Shown here: in pieces, positions 9,101 to 17,283 of the stretch
Numbering within the stretch: the stretch's first letter is position 1
Layout of the letters: every line of letters starts with the position of its first letter
From: GCA-002700125 sp964434385
GTDB lineage: Bacteria > Chloroflexota > Dehalococcoidia > Lucifugimonadales > Lucifugimonadaceae
Length of the DNA: 64,000 bases
Assembly: GCA_964434385.1 (NCBI GenBank)
Contig: CAYSUW010000001.1
Location: 186,001-250,000 of the forward strand
Direction: 5' to 3'
Position numbers and translations under genes: made by a program
Notes under the pieces: generated by a model
What the model saw: only the letters and a program-made list of their open reading frames with translations
What the model was told of the DNA's origin: nothing
Databases searched by the model: none

Positions 9101-10156
9101 TCAGATTCCCAAAAACAGGAAATAGACATGTTAAAGAATGAACTTGAAAGTAGAAAAATATTCTTGGAACAAGAGAGAGCTAATGGAGTAAATAATTATT
9201 TATCAAATTGGGAAGAGAATTTTAAAAATCAGGAAGCGAATTGGGAGACTGAAAGAATTCAATTGCAATCTAATTTAGATAATGAAAAACAAGAATTTAA
9301 GAGACTTTATGAAACTATTTTATTAGATTTTAATAATTCTTCAGATTATGAAATTCAAAATCTCGAATCTCAGATCGAAATTACTAAGAATGATCAATTG
9401 AATGAAAAACAATATAAAATTTCAATGTGGGATCAAGAAATTGAACAATTGAGAAATAGAATCAAAATTGATGTGGAAAATTTTGAAAGATCTATAGAAG
9501 ACTGGAAACAATCAGTTGCACTTGACACAGAAAGAAGAGAAATGGATTGGAAATATAGAGAAGAACAAATGATGATTGACACAAATATGAGGATTGAAGA
9601 TCTTAAATCTCAAATAACATTCTTAGAATCCCAAGCAGAAATAGAGAAAGAAAGGCTTAATATGGAACAGGGTGCTCTACAAGAACAAATTATGAATGAA
9701 GAGCAAAATATACAATCTCTAAAACGTGATTCTGAAGATAAATATAGAGATAATATAGAAGATTTAGAAAGGGAACATCAGCGAATGATAAAAGAGCTTA
9801 ATGCTGAACAAGAAAAAATGATCTTAGAGGGAAAATTAAATGAAGAAGATGCTAAACTTCGTAGGATGGAAATGGAGCAACTGATGAAACGTGAATTGGA
9901 TGAAGCTGAACTAGATTACAATAGGCAACAAAGAGATATTCAATTTAAAGAAACTCAATTAAATAGATTGCAGGTGCAAGCTGAAAGAGACGATTTATAC
10001 GGAGAAGGTGAGAGAGGATTTTTATTTAATCCTAGAGCAGGTACCTTAAAAGGTGCAGGCTGGGAAGAGAGATTAAGGGATCCAGGTTTTTTGGCTATGG
10101 CTGGAATAATAGTTACTGTGGGCACTAGCCTATTTCAAATGTTTAGAGGAAGATAG
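6167..10156 (+). CDS. Large surface protein: propeller, two coiled coils, C-terminal anchor
   Basis: I do not recognise this 1329-residue protein as a named family. Residues 1-31 look like a signal peptide. About 33-430 hold PD40/TolB-like propeller repeats such as HPALSPKGDWLAFSS and VNDVSPDGDWLLVTF. About 443-610 is a charged coiled coil rich in E, R, Q and D. About 612-830 is a beta-rich module with WRGTHDVMTVGESDGFDI. About 833-970 resembles a PsbP-like fold (YEFSFPSEWYL). About 980-1275 is a second long coiled coil. Residues 1305-1326 form a membrane segment followed by RGR. The likely topology is outside the cell, tethered by the C-terminus. It could be a cell-surface stalk, scaffold or cargo-binding protein. 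It stands alone between a divergent and a convergent neighbour. Confidence 0.82.
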   Translation: MNLNIKTFRYLILIICTFIFFLGFEKDFIYADDPGGRIAYVSNYSNASGGLDGIDGFNISNVEKTSYDIWVMDLGAFDLGGKSSQSKFYKVVFPGSDKSDEIHPALSPKGDWLAFSSNMEGDWNIYVFHLETEELYQITFCCEDEHEPTWLFNESLAYVSINQAISLGNDLIAGMGEINLRNIWEVIDGVEDVGEKNIASGFNFSPRFSKSDSRLIYLGETIGPGSPSSYSDLFMFHDINDDEGGELDYISSGYGEMSIMNPTWFHYGRDSDYNELFTNNLCLRETENTLNSDVIFFNKLRTASVSEFMLRTVQSDLNISWRCEDPRNINGELPYSENMMVNDVSPDGDWLLVTFVGEPSPGIKGNVGDMAFYSLREFSDEGKPKVICCVSENYDLRKASWSFSSGNLPFKDFEKDIEIKLFGNELGVELELDTKSFFGGGVLDKEYERIDRELALEIERIESEMSFLEFNILDEKERINRERQDYFVQIEMEEKNREINNQRQISDFDRQIEDQEREKNNEIMRLEQDHNNVLQEIYSFINRRKQELSFEKEDLIKQEENDFAYQKRYWNEQKVFLNEDIDFRLSELEREKSEYVKYLNDYYDSEISNLNAEYLPRIENAECANPINGCSGSFVTPDQRSTMKQFSIQDGTTVKPDTSAWRGTHDVMTVGESDGFDIGSGQLYWSVAGGQEGYFYAGDYTNPKVEIANVLGYRKNECRGLFDFGFRYEGYEGLYDVRDLTNAAALSYSIPKETVRFGTKESDCNMGLIVFRQGEEYGVIDFKRINNNYELEIEYWLGDPNVTDFSDVGQGLGRQEAVISVPNIVTKTQFSNNYLGYEFSFPSEWYLDEWVDQNLNTYYSGNISTNFGSSMNISIKAIPRDGYSLDQHIKDELSGDRDDFIENSRKPLNSIEGVLLSGISPQWSIPHMREKIVFVTDNYRVVIMFMADKGIFTNDSADETDWQDFVNSVTRISSTTDISDSQKQEIDMLKNELESRKIFLEQERANGVNNYLSNWEENFKNQEANWETERIQLQSNLDNEKQEFKRLYETILLDFNNSSDYEIQNLESQIEITKNDQLNEKQYKISMWDQEIEQLRNRIKIDVENFERSIEDWKQSVALDTERREMDWKYREEQMMIDTNMRIEDLKSQITFLESQAEIEKERLNMEQGALQEQIMNEEQNIQSLKRDSEDKYRDNIEDLEREHQRMIKELNAEQEKMILEGKLNEEDAKLRRMEMEQLMKRELDEAELDYNRQQRDIQFKETQLNRLQVQAERDDLYGEGERGFLFNPRAGTLKGAGWEERLRDPGFLAMAGIIVTVGTSLFQMFRGR

Positions 10157-10165
10157 TTAGTATAA

Positions 10166-10954
10166 TTATTGAGAATTATTATTTCTAGATTCTTCAAATA
10201 TTTTTCTTAACTCAGATTCAGGTATTTCTAGAGTTTCAGAAGCTCTTCTAAAATCAGGTGGTGGTGGTCCTAGAGCATTTTGAAGTTTTTCTACTGTTAT
10301 ACCTAATTTTGATGCAATAGAGGATAGATCTGGAGGCCTATTTCCCATTCTTGCTCCATCAGGTAGAGGAATTCTTTCTCCTCCTTGAGGTCTCCCTTGT
10401 CCTTGTCCAAGGTTAAAGTTACTTTGTTCTGGGGTACCTTTATAACAAAGTAGAAAATAAGGAAATCCGATTTCTCCAATTCCATTTTGCAATGCGCTGA
10501 CATAATGGTAAATTCCACTGAGAATTTCAGGAGTAGGAGTGTTTATTCCATTGCATTTATCAAGGTCACCTAAGCCTTCTATATATTCCCAATCATCAAT
10601 TCCTCCGTAACCATTTTTCCCTTCTTTCAATTTGTAGCTACTTTTCATTTCTTTTACATTATTATTTTTATCCCATCCATATGGTCCATATATAGGAAAT
10701 CCATCAAATGCAAAACCAATAATTGGAGAATGAATTGAGGGATCTAATTTTGATGTAGTCCAATCCATTATGCTTTCTCCAGCTGTTTCAACTGGGTGCC
10801 AATGTATACAATTAGCATCATAATGATAATGAAACATGTTTCCGGGACCAGAATGTCCTCCACAGACTCCTAATTCTATTGCTTGTCTGTCTTCTTCAAA
10901 ATATCCAAAATGTAATGCAACTGCATCTCCTCCAGGACCCTCTTCAGGCCCCAC
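10166..10954 (-). CDS. YHYH-domain protein, C-terminal part of a frameshift-split gene
   Basis: This frame holds most of a YHYH domain: EEGPGGDAVALHFGY, CGGHSGPGNMFHYHYDANC and FAFDGFPIYGPYGW are its signatures. About residues 170-262 carry two related short segments (SKLGITVEKLQNALG and SETLEIPESELRKIF) like small helical repeats seen in secreted calcium- or metal-binding proteins. The only start at the front is a GTG at 10954 lying inside the upstream frame, and the domain clearly begins upstream. Skipping one G in the GGGG run at 10949-10952 joins both frames as ...VTGGPEEGPGG..., restoring a normal protein. The family is secreted; its function is unknown. Either the gene is broken or the run is a sequencing error. 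Confidence 0.75.
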   Translation of the reverse strand: MGPEEGPGGDAVALHFGYFEEDRQAIELGVCGGHSGPGNMFHYHYDANCIHWHPVETAGESIMDWTTSKLDPSIHSPIIGFAFDGFPIYGPYGWDKNNNVKEMKSSYKLKEGKNGYGGIDDWEYIEGLGDLDKCNGINTPTPEILSGIYHYVSALQNGIGEIGFPYFLLCYKGTPEQSNFNLGQGQGRPQGGERIPLPDGARMGNRPPDLSSIASKLGITVEKLQNALGPPPPDFRRASETLEIPESELRKIFEESRNNNSQ

Positions 10955-11396
10955 CTGTTACCGTAATTGCTACCGGTCCTCTCTGTGGAGCATTTGTAAA
11001 TACTTCAGTAGGAACTGGGTTAAGAGGCAAGACCCAAGTGTAGTCATTTTCTTCTGCACAACAACCTAAAGTTGATTCGAAATCATGATTTGGTATTCCT
11101 GTGCTTTTTACTATTACTTTATTATCTTCAAAAGTGACATTTACGTAACAATTCCATGTTTCTATTTTATCTGGGGTTGTTAAATCATCGATATTTGATG
11201 TTTTATTGTTTTCACACAACCAGGCATTTTTATGATGATCAGGAATTTTACTAAAATTATGTTTATTATTTTCTTCTGTTTGATTCGATAGAGTAATAGA
11301 CTTTGAGGATTCTTTATTGTTTTGGCATGATAGAGAAATTATTAAGAAAGGAATAAAAAATGTGAAAATTAGGATAGTTCTAAGATAGAATTTCAT
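10944..11396 (-). CDS. YHYH-domain lipoprotein, N-terminal part of a frameshift-split gene
   Basis: The 150-residue frame begins with a lipoprotein signal: a hydrophobic stretch ending IISLSC, with Cys24 as the likely lipidated residue. A polar spacer follows, then the start of a YHYH domain (WNCYVNVTFEDN, STGIPNHDF, DYTWVLPLNP, GPVAITVTGG). It stops at a TGA immediately after GGA, exactly where the family continues with GPEEGPGGDAV, which is present in the next frame. So this and 10166-10954 are one gene of about 410 codons. It starts 16 bases after the methyltransferase gene on the same strand. Confidence 0.75.
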   Translation of the reverse strand: MKFYLRTILIFTFFIPFLIISLSCQNNKESSKSITLSNQTEENNKHNFSKIPDHHKNAWLCENNKTSNIDDLTTPDKIETWNCYVNVTFEDNKVIVKSTGIPNHDFESTLGCCAEENDYTWVLPLNPVPTEVFTNAPQRGPVAITVTGGA

Positions 11397-11412
11397 GAAT
11401 TTGTATCATATT

Positions 11413-11979
11413 TCATTTTGTGCAAATATAAGCAAATGCTGGTAGAAAATTACTCCATATTATTTTTGTTTTTTTGACATGACTGAATTTTTTATCTAAT
11501 AATTTTTTGAATCTAATTCCTGATGGAAAGAATATGCCTGTGATATATGCAATTGTAAGAAATTGACCTTCATTTTCTAATGATTCATATATCTCCTCTA
11601 TTATTTCCTCTTGCTTTTCTTGCTCGAATAGAGCCCAAGGTAACCCTGATACTATACAATCACATTTAGATGCATCATGTTTTTTTAAATATTTTTTAAT
11701 TTTTAAAGCTGATCCATGATACACAGTTGCTTTAGGGCAATTTTTCTTAGTTTCAATTACGAATTGTTTATTTACTTCTAAGCAGAAAAATGTTGTTTTA
11801 GCAGATACTTGTTTGATTATTTCTTTAGTAATGACTCCATCACCTGGCCCTAATTCAATTACACATTTTTTAGAAGACAAGTTAGCGCTATCAGCAATTA
11901 ATTTTGAATATTTTTTGGAAGATGCAGCAATAGTTCCTGTTGCCTTGAGGCTTTTTAAAGAGATTTTAAAAAAATTCAT
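11413..11979 (-). CDS. SAM-dependent methyltransferase (PmtA/KsgA-like)
   Basis: A 188-residue class I methyltransferase. The SAM-binding motif I is VIELGPGDGVITKEI near residue 40, and motif IV is IVSGLPWALF near residue 110, an NPPY-like position changed to SGLPW. The leading segment ATGTIAASSKKYSKLIA and the overall length resemble small bacterial phospholipid N-methyltransferases of the PmtA type, which share ancestry with KsgA-type rRNA dimethyltransferases. The lipid role is therefore a suggestion, not proven. It precedes the YHYH gene by 16 bases on the same strand. Confidence 0.7.
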   Translation of the reverse strand: MNFFKISLKSLKATGTIAASSKKYSKLIADSANLSSKKCVIELGPGDGVITKEIIKQVSAKTTFFCLEVNKQFVIETKKNCPKATVYHGSALKIKKYLKKHDASKCDCIVSGLPWALFEQEKQEEIIEEIYESLENEGQFLTIAYITGIFFPSGIRFKKLLDKKFSHVKKTKIIWSNFLPAFAYICTK

Positions 11980-12093
11980 GATAATTATTTTGTGGTTTAT
12001 TTTTAATTATTGAAATTCTATCTTTTTAACAGATAATTTTCTATTTTTTAGTTGTATTTTTAATCTACATAAGCTGTTAAATTAAATAATGTA

Positions 12094-12112
12094 GTTTATA
12101 ATCAACATATAG
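12094..12112 (+). repeat. 19-bp direct repeat, copy 1
   Basis: GTTTATAATCAACATATAG. An 18/19 copy lies at 12195-12213, 101 bases further on. Both copies are in the gap ahead of the fasciclin gene and are candidate regulator sites. The rest of 11980-12230 is plain AT-rich DNA. Confidence 0.6.
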
Positions 12113-12194
12113 ATAATATTGTAATATTTAATTAACATTCTCTAGCTTTATCCATTGTAATGTTTCTATTAAAGCAACCAATGCATTTTATATT

Positions 12195-12213
12195 GTTTAT
12201 AGTCAACATATAG
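12195..12213 (+). repeat. 19-bp direct repeat, copy 2
   Basis: GTTTATAGTCAACATATAG, one base different from the copy at 12094-12112. It ends just before the fasciclin ribosome site (TTGAGGAG), so a bound protein here could block translation-start access or late promoter escape. Confidence 0.6.
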
Positions 12214-12230
12214 TAATTGAGGAGAATAAT

Positions 12231-12851
12231 ATGTTTTTTTTATACTTAAATAAAGAAATAAAAAATCTTATTCCTAAAAGAGGATTATTAGTATCTATGA
12301 TGATAGGTTTAATTTCCGTTTTGATCATTGCCTGCGGAGGAGATGATGAAGAGGAAACTACCATTACAGAAGTTACTAACCAATCTTCTACTACAGAGGA
12401 AATTGTAGAGGAGACTTCTTCAGATATGATGTATGAAGAAGAGGGTAAGAGTATAGTTGAGATTGCGGTTGAAGATGGCAGATTTACAACTCTAGTGGCT
12501 GCACTACAGGCAGCTGAGTTAGATGGTGTTTTATCTGGAGAAGGGTCGTTCACTGTATTTGCTCCAACAGATGATGCTTTTGGCAAATTACCAGAAGGTA
12601 CAGTAGCTGGATTATTGGAAGATATTCCAACTTTGAAGGACATACTTCTTTACCACGTAGTTAGCGGTAATGTATTTGCGAGTGATGTTTTGAATCTTGA
12701 TTCAGCAGAGACTCTACAAGGTGATACTTTTGCCATAAAAGTTATGGAAGGCAAAGTAATGGTAAATGATTCAGAAGTAATCATTACTGATATTGAAGCT
12801 AATAATGGAATGATTCATGTAATAGACACTGTTCTTTTACCTACAGGATAG
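12231..12851 (+). CDS. Fasciclin-domain lipoprotein
   Basis: A 206-residue exported protein with one FAS1 domain. The signal region ends VLIIACGGDDEEE, a lipobox with Cys35 as the probable lipid anchor, then a Glu/Thr/Ser-rich spacer. The FAS1 fold spans about 78-205: TVFAPTDDAFGKLP is motif H1, LLYHVVSGNVFASDV follows, and GMIHVIDTVLLP is motif H2. Such proteins mediate adhesion or bind surface glycans. A good ribosome site (GAGGAG, spacing about 6) supports the ATG at 12231; a later ATG before MIGLISVL would still keep the lipobox. It is transcribed alone, with a terminator after it. Confidence 0.9.
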   Translation: MFFLYLNKEIKNLIPKRGLLVSMMIGLISVLIIACGGDDEEETTITEVTNQSSTTEEIVEETSSDMMYEEEGKSIVEIAVEDGRFTTLVAALQAAELDGVLSGEGSFTVFAPTDDAFGKLPEGTVAGLLEDIPTLKDILLYHVVSGNVFASDVLNLDSAETLQGDTFAIKVMEGKVMVNDSEVIITDIEANNGMIHVIDTVLLPTG

Positions 12852-12931
12852 TAAAAATTATGAAATAAACGAATTGGCTGGTAACTACTTAATCCAATAC
12901 CTAACAGTTAACTCTCCCAATTCAATAGTTT

Positions 12932-12968
12932 GAGGACTGGGATTTTGAATCTCGGTCCTCTTTATTTT
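12932..12968 (+). terminator. Intrinsic terminator after the fasciclin gene
   Basis: A 12-bp stem with two wobbles (GAGGACTGGGAT, 12932-12943, with ATCTCGGTCCTC, 12949-12960) and a 5-base loop is followed by TTTATTTT. It lies 80 bases after the fasciclin stop and ends that transcript. Confidence 0.85.
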
Positions 12969-13054
12969 GTGATTCACATCTATTAGTGTGTCAGAATGAT
13001 AAAATTAAAAAAAAAGAATTTTTTTAAAATTTTCTCATATAAGATATAAATAAT

Positions 13055-13291
13055 ATGAAAGATGAAGATTATTACAAAAGAAATAGATTATTAAAAGATC
13101 TGAAATCTGATCCCGATAATTCTAATCCTGATAAATCAGATTACTTTGCTAACAAAATTTCTGAAGATTTTGATGAAGTGACTGAAGAACGCCGTGCTTA
13201 CCATATTTGGAATTCTACAAGATTTAGATTTAGAGCGTATGACCACATGGGTGATATTCATCAATTAAATGATTATGGAAACCTCAAATAA
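13055..13291 (+). CDS. Hypothetical 78-residue acidic protein
   Basis: Not recognised. It is hydrophilic, with no membrane segment and no cysteine. It has an Asp/Lys/Asn-rich front, a middle acidic helix (DFDEVTEERRAYHIW) and an aromatic, basic segment (FRFRAYDHMG). It lies in its own space after the fasciclin terminator, and there is no clear ribosome site ahead of the ATG. It is likely a real small gene because the frame fills the gap and no other gene competes, but support is thin. Confidence 0.45.
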   Translation: MKDEDYYKRNRLLKDLKSDPDNSNPDKSDYFANKISEDFDEVTEERRAYHIWNSTRFRFRAYDHMGDIHQLNDYGNLK

Positions 13292-13434
13292 TCTTTTCAT
13301 AACTTTTTGAAAAATATTTTAGTAATATCTCTATCATTTTACCTATTTGGGATTTTCTAGAGATACTGTATTAGTTGAGATAAAAATTTTAGACATTTTT
13401 TATTTAAATCTTAGGGAATATGTTATTTATCAAA

Positions 13435-13523
13435 TGGCGGACGGAGAGGGATTCGAACCCCCGGTACGCATAACGCACAACGGTTTTCAAGACCGCCGCC
13501 TTAAACCACTCAGCCATCCGTCC
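13435..13523 (-). tRNA. tRNA-Ser (anticodon UGA)
   Basis: The 89-base minus-strand sequence starts GGACGGA and ends TCCGTCC-G-CCA, giving a perfect 7-bp acceptor stem, discriminator G and an encoded CCA. The D arm (GGCTGAGTGG), the anticodon loop CTTGAAA with UGA, a long variable arm typical of serine tRNAs and the T arm with GGTTCGAAT are all present. It reads UCN serine codons. Its promoter is at 13547-13575. Confidence 0.97.
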
Positions 13524-13546
13524 TTTTGATTAAATTTAACTTGAAA

Positions 13547-13575
13547 ATTATATTTTCAGTATGAATAATTGTCTA
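13547..13575 (-). promoter_or_regulatory. Promoter of tRNA-Ser
   Basis: TAGACA (13570-13575) and a consensus TATAAT (13547-13552) are 17 bases apart on the minus strand, with a predicted start about 17 bases before the mature tRNA 5' end. The rest of the 13524-13766 gap shows nothing else. Confidence 0.78.
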
Positions 13576-13766
13576 TATGAATATTATATTACTAATAGAT
13601 TAAGATATTGTGTTCATAATTTATTAATTTAATAGGAAAATAATTAAAATAAGAGTGCTAATTTCTATTTTCAGGATATATTTGATAATAAATTGACATA
13701 TGATTCAATGACTATTGAAGAAATAATAGAAAAAAGCTTTAAAACTTAAATAGATATTATAGAAAA

Positions 13767-14456
13767 ATGAAAGCTTTGATTTTAGTTGGTGGACAAGGAA
13801 AGAGGCTATGGCCTAAAACAGAGAATATTCCTAAACCCATGGTTCAAGTTTTTGGAAAACCAATTGTTTGTTATCAGATTGAATGGTTAAAAAAATATGG
13901 ATTAGAGGAAATAATTTTCTTAACAGGTTATAGAGATGATTCCTTTAGAGAATACTTTGGTCATGGAGATTCTTATGGAATGACTATTAAATATTCTCAT
14001 GAAAAATCTCCTCTAGGTAGAGGTGGAGCAATAAAGAATGCTATTAACAAATTTAATTTGCATAATGAAAATTTAATAATCACTAATGGAGATGTATTAA
14101 CAGATTTCTCTTTGGAAAGAATGATGAAATTTCATCTTAAAAATGATGTTTTAGTAACTTTAATGTCAGTTCCCTATAAATCTCAATTTGGAATTGTGAA
14201 GATAGATGATAATGATAACGTTATTGAATTTTCTGAGAAAATTCGATTTCCATTTTGGATTAATGCAGGGATTTATATCTCTAGCCCTAATTTTTTTAAT
14301 TATTTGCCTGAGAAAGGTGATCATGAAGTAGAAACTTTCCCCAATTTATCCAATTTAAATCAACTTAAAGCATTTAGAACAACTGAAAATTGGATTTCTA
14401 TTGATACTATGAAAGATTTAGATGATTGTGAAGAATTCGTAAAATCTTATTTTTAG
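13767..14456 (+). CDS. Sugar-phosphate nucleotidyltransferase
   Basis: A 229-residue single-domain NTP transferase of the RmlA/GlmU/ManC-like fold. The nucleotide-binding signature LVGGQGKRLWP plus PKPMVQVFGKPI is intact, and later TNGDVLTDF carries the metal-binding Asp. It lacks the C-terminal beta-helix of GlmU-like enzymes, as in monofunctional D-glycero-D-manno-heptose or mannose-1-phosphate nucleotidyltransferases. It probably activates a sugar 1-phosphate for a surface polysaccharide; the sugar and nucleotide cannot be told from the sequence. It stands alone and converges on polA with a 13-base gap. Confidence 0.85.
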   Translation: MKALILVGGQGKRLWPKTENIPKPMVQVFGKPIVCYQIEWLKKYGLEEIIFLTGYRDDSFREYFGHGDSYGMTIKYSHEKSPLGRGGAIKNAINKFNLHNENLIITNGDVLTDFSLERMMKFHLKNDVLVTLMSVPYKSQFGIVKIDDNDNVIEFSEKIRFPFWINAGIYISSPNFFNYLPEKGDHEVETFPNLSNLNQLKAFRTTENWISIDTMKDLDDCEEFVKSYF

Positions 14457-14469
14457 AAAGATTTCTTAG

Positions 14470-17226
14470 TTACTTTAATTCTCCCCAAGATTTTGCAATA
14501 TTGATATCAATTGTTAAAGGTACTTTAAGATTTAAAGAATTAGGCATAATTTTTGTTATGATTTCCTGTAAATCATTCAATTCATTTTGATGTACTTCAA
14601 AAATTAATTCATCATGCACTTGAATAATCATTTTTGAAAGTAAATTTAAACTTCGAATTTCATGATCTATTTTTATCATTGCAATCTTAATTATATCAGC
14701 AGAACTCCCTTGAATTGGCATATTTACGGCCATTCTTTCTGATGCTGAACGAGAATGAAAATTAGGGGAATTTATCTCAGGAAGAAGCCTTTTTCTTCCT
14801 GTAATAGTTTCTACAAATTTATTTACTTTTGCGAATTTTATTACACTATCGATATAATTTTTTATACCAGGATATTTGCCAAAGTACAGTTCTATAAACT
14901 TTCTTCCATCCTCTCTAGACAAATCTGTTTGTCTAGAGACTCCGTGAGGGCTTAATCCATATATAACTCCGAAGTTGAGAATTTTAGCTATCCTTCTTTG
15001 TTCTTTGGAAACTGTTTCTGTTTCATACATAATTCTTGCAGTGGCATTATGTATATCTTCGTTATTCCTGAAAGCTTCAAGTAAACTAGGTTCTTCTGAT
15101 AAATGAGCTAAGATTTTTAATTCTATTTGAGAATAATCTGCTGATAACAGATAATTTTCTTTATTGTTTGACTCAAAAGCTTTGCGAACTTCATTGCCAA
15201 TTTCAGTTCTTACAGGAATATTTTGCAAATTCGGATCTCTGCTAGATAAACGACCAGTAGAAGTTCCAGCTTGATTAAAATAAGTATGAATTTTTCCGGT
15301 ATTTTTGTTTATCAATTCTGGCAGACTATCAGCATAAGTTGATTTGATTTTTGAAAATTCTCTATGGGCTAAGACAATTTTTATTAATTTACTAGCATCT
15401 TCTTCAAGAGATTCATTTTTTAACAAGTCTTCAAGGGTATTGGCATCCATAGTGTACCCAGTCTTAGTTTTTTTAGTAGCAGGCACTCCCAGACCATCTA
15501 TAAGAACTTTAGCTAATTGTTGACTAGATCTAAGATTTACCTCTTCTTCTCCCAATATTGTTTTAGCTTTTTGTTCTAGAATATTAATTTTCTCATTTAA
15601 TATTTGTGACAAGGTATCTAGTTTTTTTATATTTATAGAAACACCGGTTTGTTGCATTTTTACTATCACTGGGATTAAAGGCATTTCAATATTTTCCATG
15701 ACATCTAATAAACCACTTTTTTCTAACTCTTTTTCGAAAACATTTTTTAACCTCAAAGTGATATCAGAGTCAGCACAAGAGTAAAGAGTTGCATCTTGAA
15801 TTGAAACACTAGAAAAAGAGATTTGTTCTTTTCCTTTTCCAATTAAATTTTCTATAGGAGTCATTTCTTGGTTGAATTCTTCCAGACAAAGATTCTTCAA
15901 GCTAAGAGATCTTTTTCCTAGTAAATTTGCAGCTATCATAGTATCAAATGTAACCTTATTCACTTGAAAGTCATTATTAAATAGTACTGACATATCGAAG
16001 TTAGAATTGTGAGCAATTTTTTCAATTGTTGAATCTTCAAAAATTTCTTTAATTAATTGGTACCCTTCAGAAGAAATGTTATTTCCTCTATCATGATTGA
16101 TAGGTATATACCAACCTGAATTTGGTTTTACTGAGATAGAGATTCCTACAAGATTTGAGTCAAAAGGTTTTAGTGATGATGTTTCTGTATCAAAACTGAA
16201 GACGCCTTCTTTTTTTATAGTTTCAATCATTGAATTTAACTTAATGTCTGAGTCGATAGTAATATATTCAAGTGTGTGATCAATATCATTTTTGATTGAA
16301 TTATTACCTTCAATATATTCTGAAGGGATTCTACTTACCAGAGACATTAATTCTAACTCACTTAGTTCTTCAATTACCTCTTCTTTATTAAAAGATCCAA
16401 ATTTTGATTTCGATAGTTCTAAATTAATTGGAACTTTTCGGAAAATTGTAGCTAGTTCTCGAGATTTATATGCTTCTTCTTTATATTCAATGAGTAAAGA
16501 TTGAATTCTTTTAGCTCCTCTAATATTTAATTCAATAATTTTTTCTATATTTTCATAAATATCTTCCAGGTCTTTGTACTCATTTAATAGTGTATTTGCT
16601 GCTTTCTTTCCTATACCAGGAATACCTTTTATGTTGTCAGATGCATCTCCTGAAAGCCCTTTATAATCTGGAATACTTAAAGGAACTAAACCTTCAAAAT
16701 CTTTTTCTTGAGTGAATGTAACATTATCTATTATTCTATCTCTTGATCTAGGGTTTGGGCTAGAATACCAAATATTAGTTTTATCAGTGATTAATTGAAA
16801 TAAATCTTTATCTCCAGTAACTATCAAATTCTCAAAATCATGTTCTACACTCATTAAAGTTATAGTTCCAATCAAATCATCAGCTTCATATTTTTCTACT
16901 GAATAGATTGGAATTTGCATTGATGTGAGAATTTTTTCTAATAGAGGAGTTTGCTTGATTATTTCAGGAGGAGTTGTGTCACGGTTTGCCTTATATTCTG
17001 GATATAATTCATGTCTGAATGTTGGTCCTTTGGGATCAAGGGTTACAATCAAGTGACTTGGATTATGATCAGAAATAAGTTTGAAGAGACTTGATAGAAA
17101 TCCATATACTATTGAGGTCCCAACTCCTTTTGATGAAAGTCGCTCAGGTATTGAATACCATGCTCTGAATATCATTGCATGACCATCAATTAATAATAAT
17201 TTATTTTTAAAATCTTTAGTTTCCAT
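14470..17226 (-). CDS. polA: DNA polymerase I
   Basis: A 918-residue repair and Okazaki-fragment polymerase with all three domains. About 1-300 is the 5' nuclease (LLIDGHAMIFRAW, YEADDLIGT, SGDASDNIKGIPGIGKK). About 320-505 is the 3'-5' exonuclease, and its acidic residues are kept (FDTETSS near 343, HNSNFD near 408, CADSDIT near 484), so it should proofread. About 515-918 is the polymerase (DYSQIELKILAHLS motif A, RRIAKILNFGVIYG motif B, QVHDELIFEV motif C). It lies 57 bases downstream of the coiled-coil gene, in a run with coaD and rsmD. Confidence 0.98.
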   Translation of the reverse strand: METKDFKNKLLLIDGHAMIFRAWYSIPERLSSKGVGTSIVYGFLSSLFKLISDHNPSHLIVTLDPKGPTFRHELYPEYKANRDTTPPEIIKQTPLLEKILTSMQIPIYSVEKYEADDLIGTITLMSVEHDFENLIVTGDKDLFQLITDKTNIWYSSPNPRSRDRIIDNVTFTQEKDFEGLVPLSIPDYKGLSGDASDNIKGIPGIGKKAANTLLNEYKDLEDIYENIEKIIELNIRGAKRIQSLLIEYKEEAYKSRELATIFRKVPINLELSKSKFGSFNKEEVIEELSELELMSLVSRIPSEYIEGNNSIKNDIDHTLEYITIDSDIKLNSMIETIKKEGVFSFDTETSSLKPFDSNLVGISISVKPNSGWYIPINHDRGNNISSEGYQLIKEIFEDSTIEKIAHNSNFDMSVLFNNDFQVNKVTFDTMIAANLLGKRSLSLKNLCLEEFNQEMTPIENLIGKGKEQISFSSVSIQDATLYSCADSDITLRLKNVFEKELEKSGLLDVMENIEMPLIPVIVKMQQTGVSINIKKLDTLSQILNEKINILEQKAKTILGEEEVNLRSSQQLAKVLIDGLGVPATKKTKTGYTMDANTLEDLLKNESLEEDASKLIKIVLAHREFSKIKSTYADSLPELINKNTGKIHTYFNQAGTSTGRLSSRDPNLQNIPVRTEIGNEVRKAFESNNKENYLLSADYSQIELKILAHLSEEPSLLEAFRNNEDIHNATARIMYETETVSKEQRRIAKILNFGVIYGLSPHGVSRQTDLSREDGRKFIELYFGKYPGIKNYIDSVIKFAKVNKFVETITGRKRLLPEINSPNFHSRSASERMAVNMPIQGSSADIIKIAMIKIDHEIRSLNLLSKMIIQVHDELIFEVHQNELNDLQEIITKIMPNSLNLKVPLTIDINIAKSWGELK

Positions 17227-17283
17227 ATTTTATAATTCTTTTGATATAAGAATTATACTATTTTAGAAACTTTTTAAAGAGAA

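Noticed and set aside
13347..13529. 60-codon plus-strand frame
   Set aside because: It runs through the antisense of tRNA-Ser and resembles nothing; it is a chance frame.
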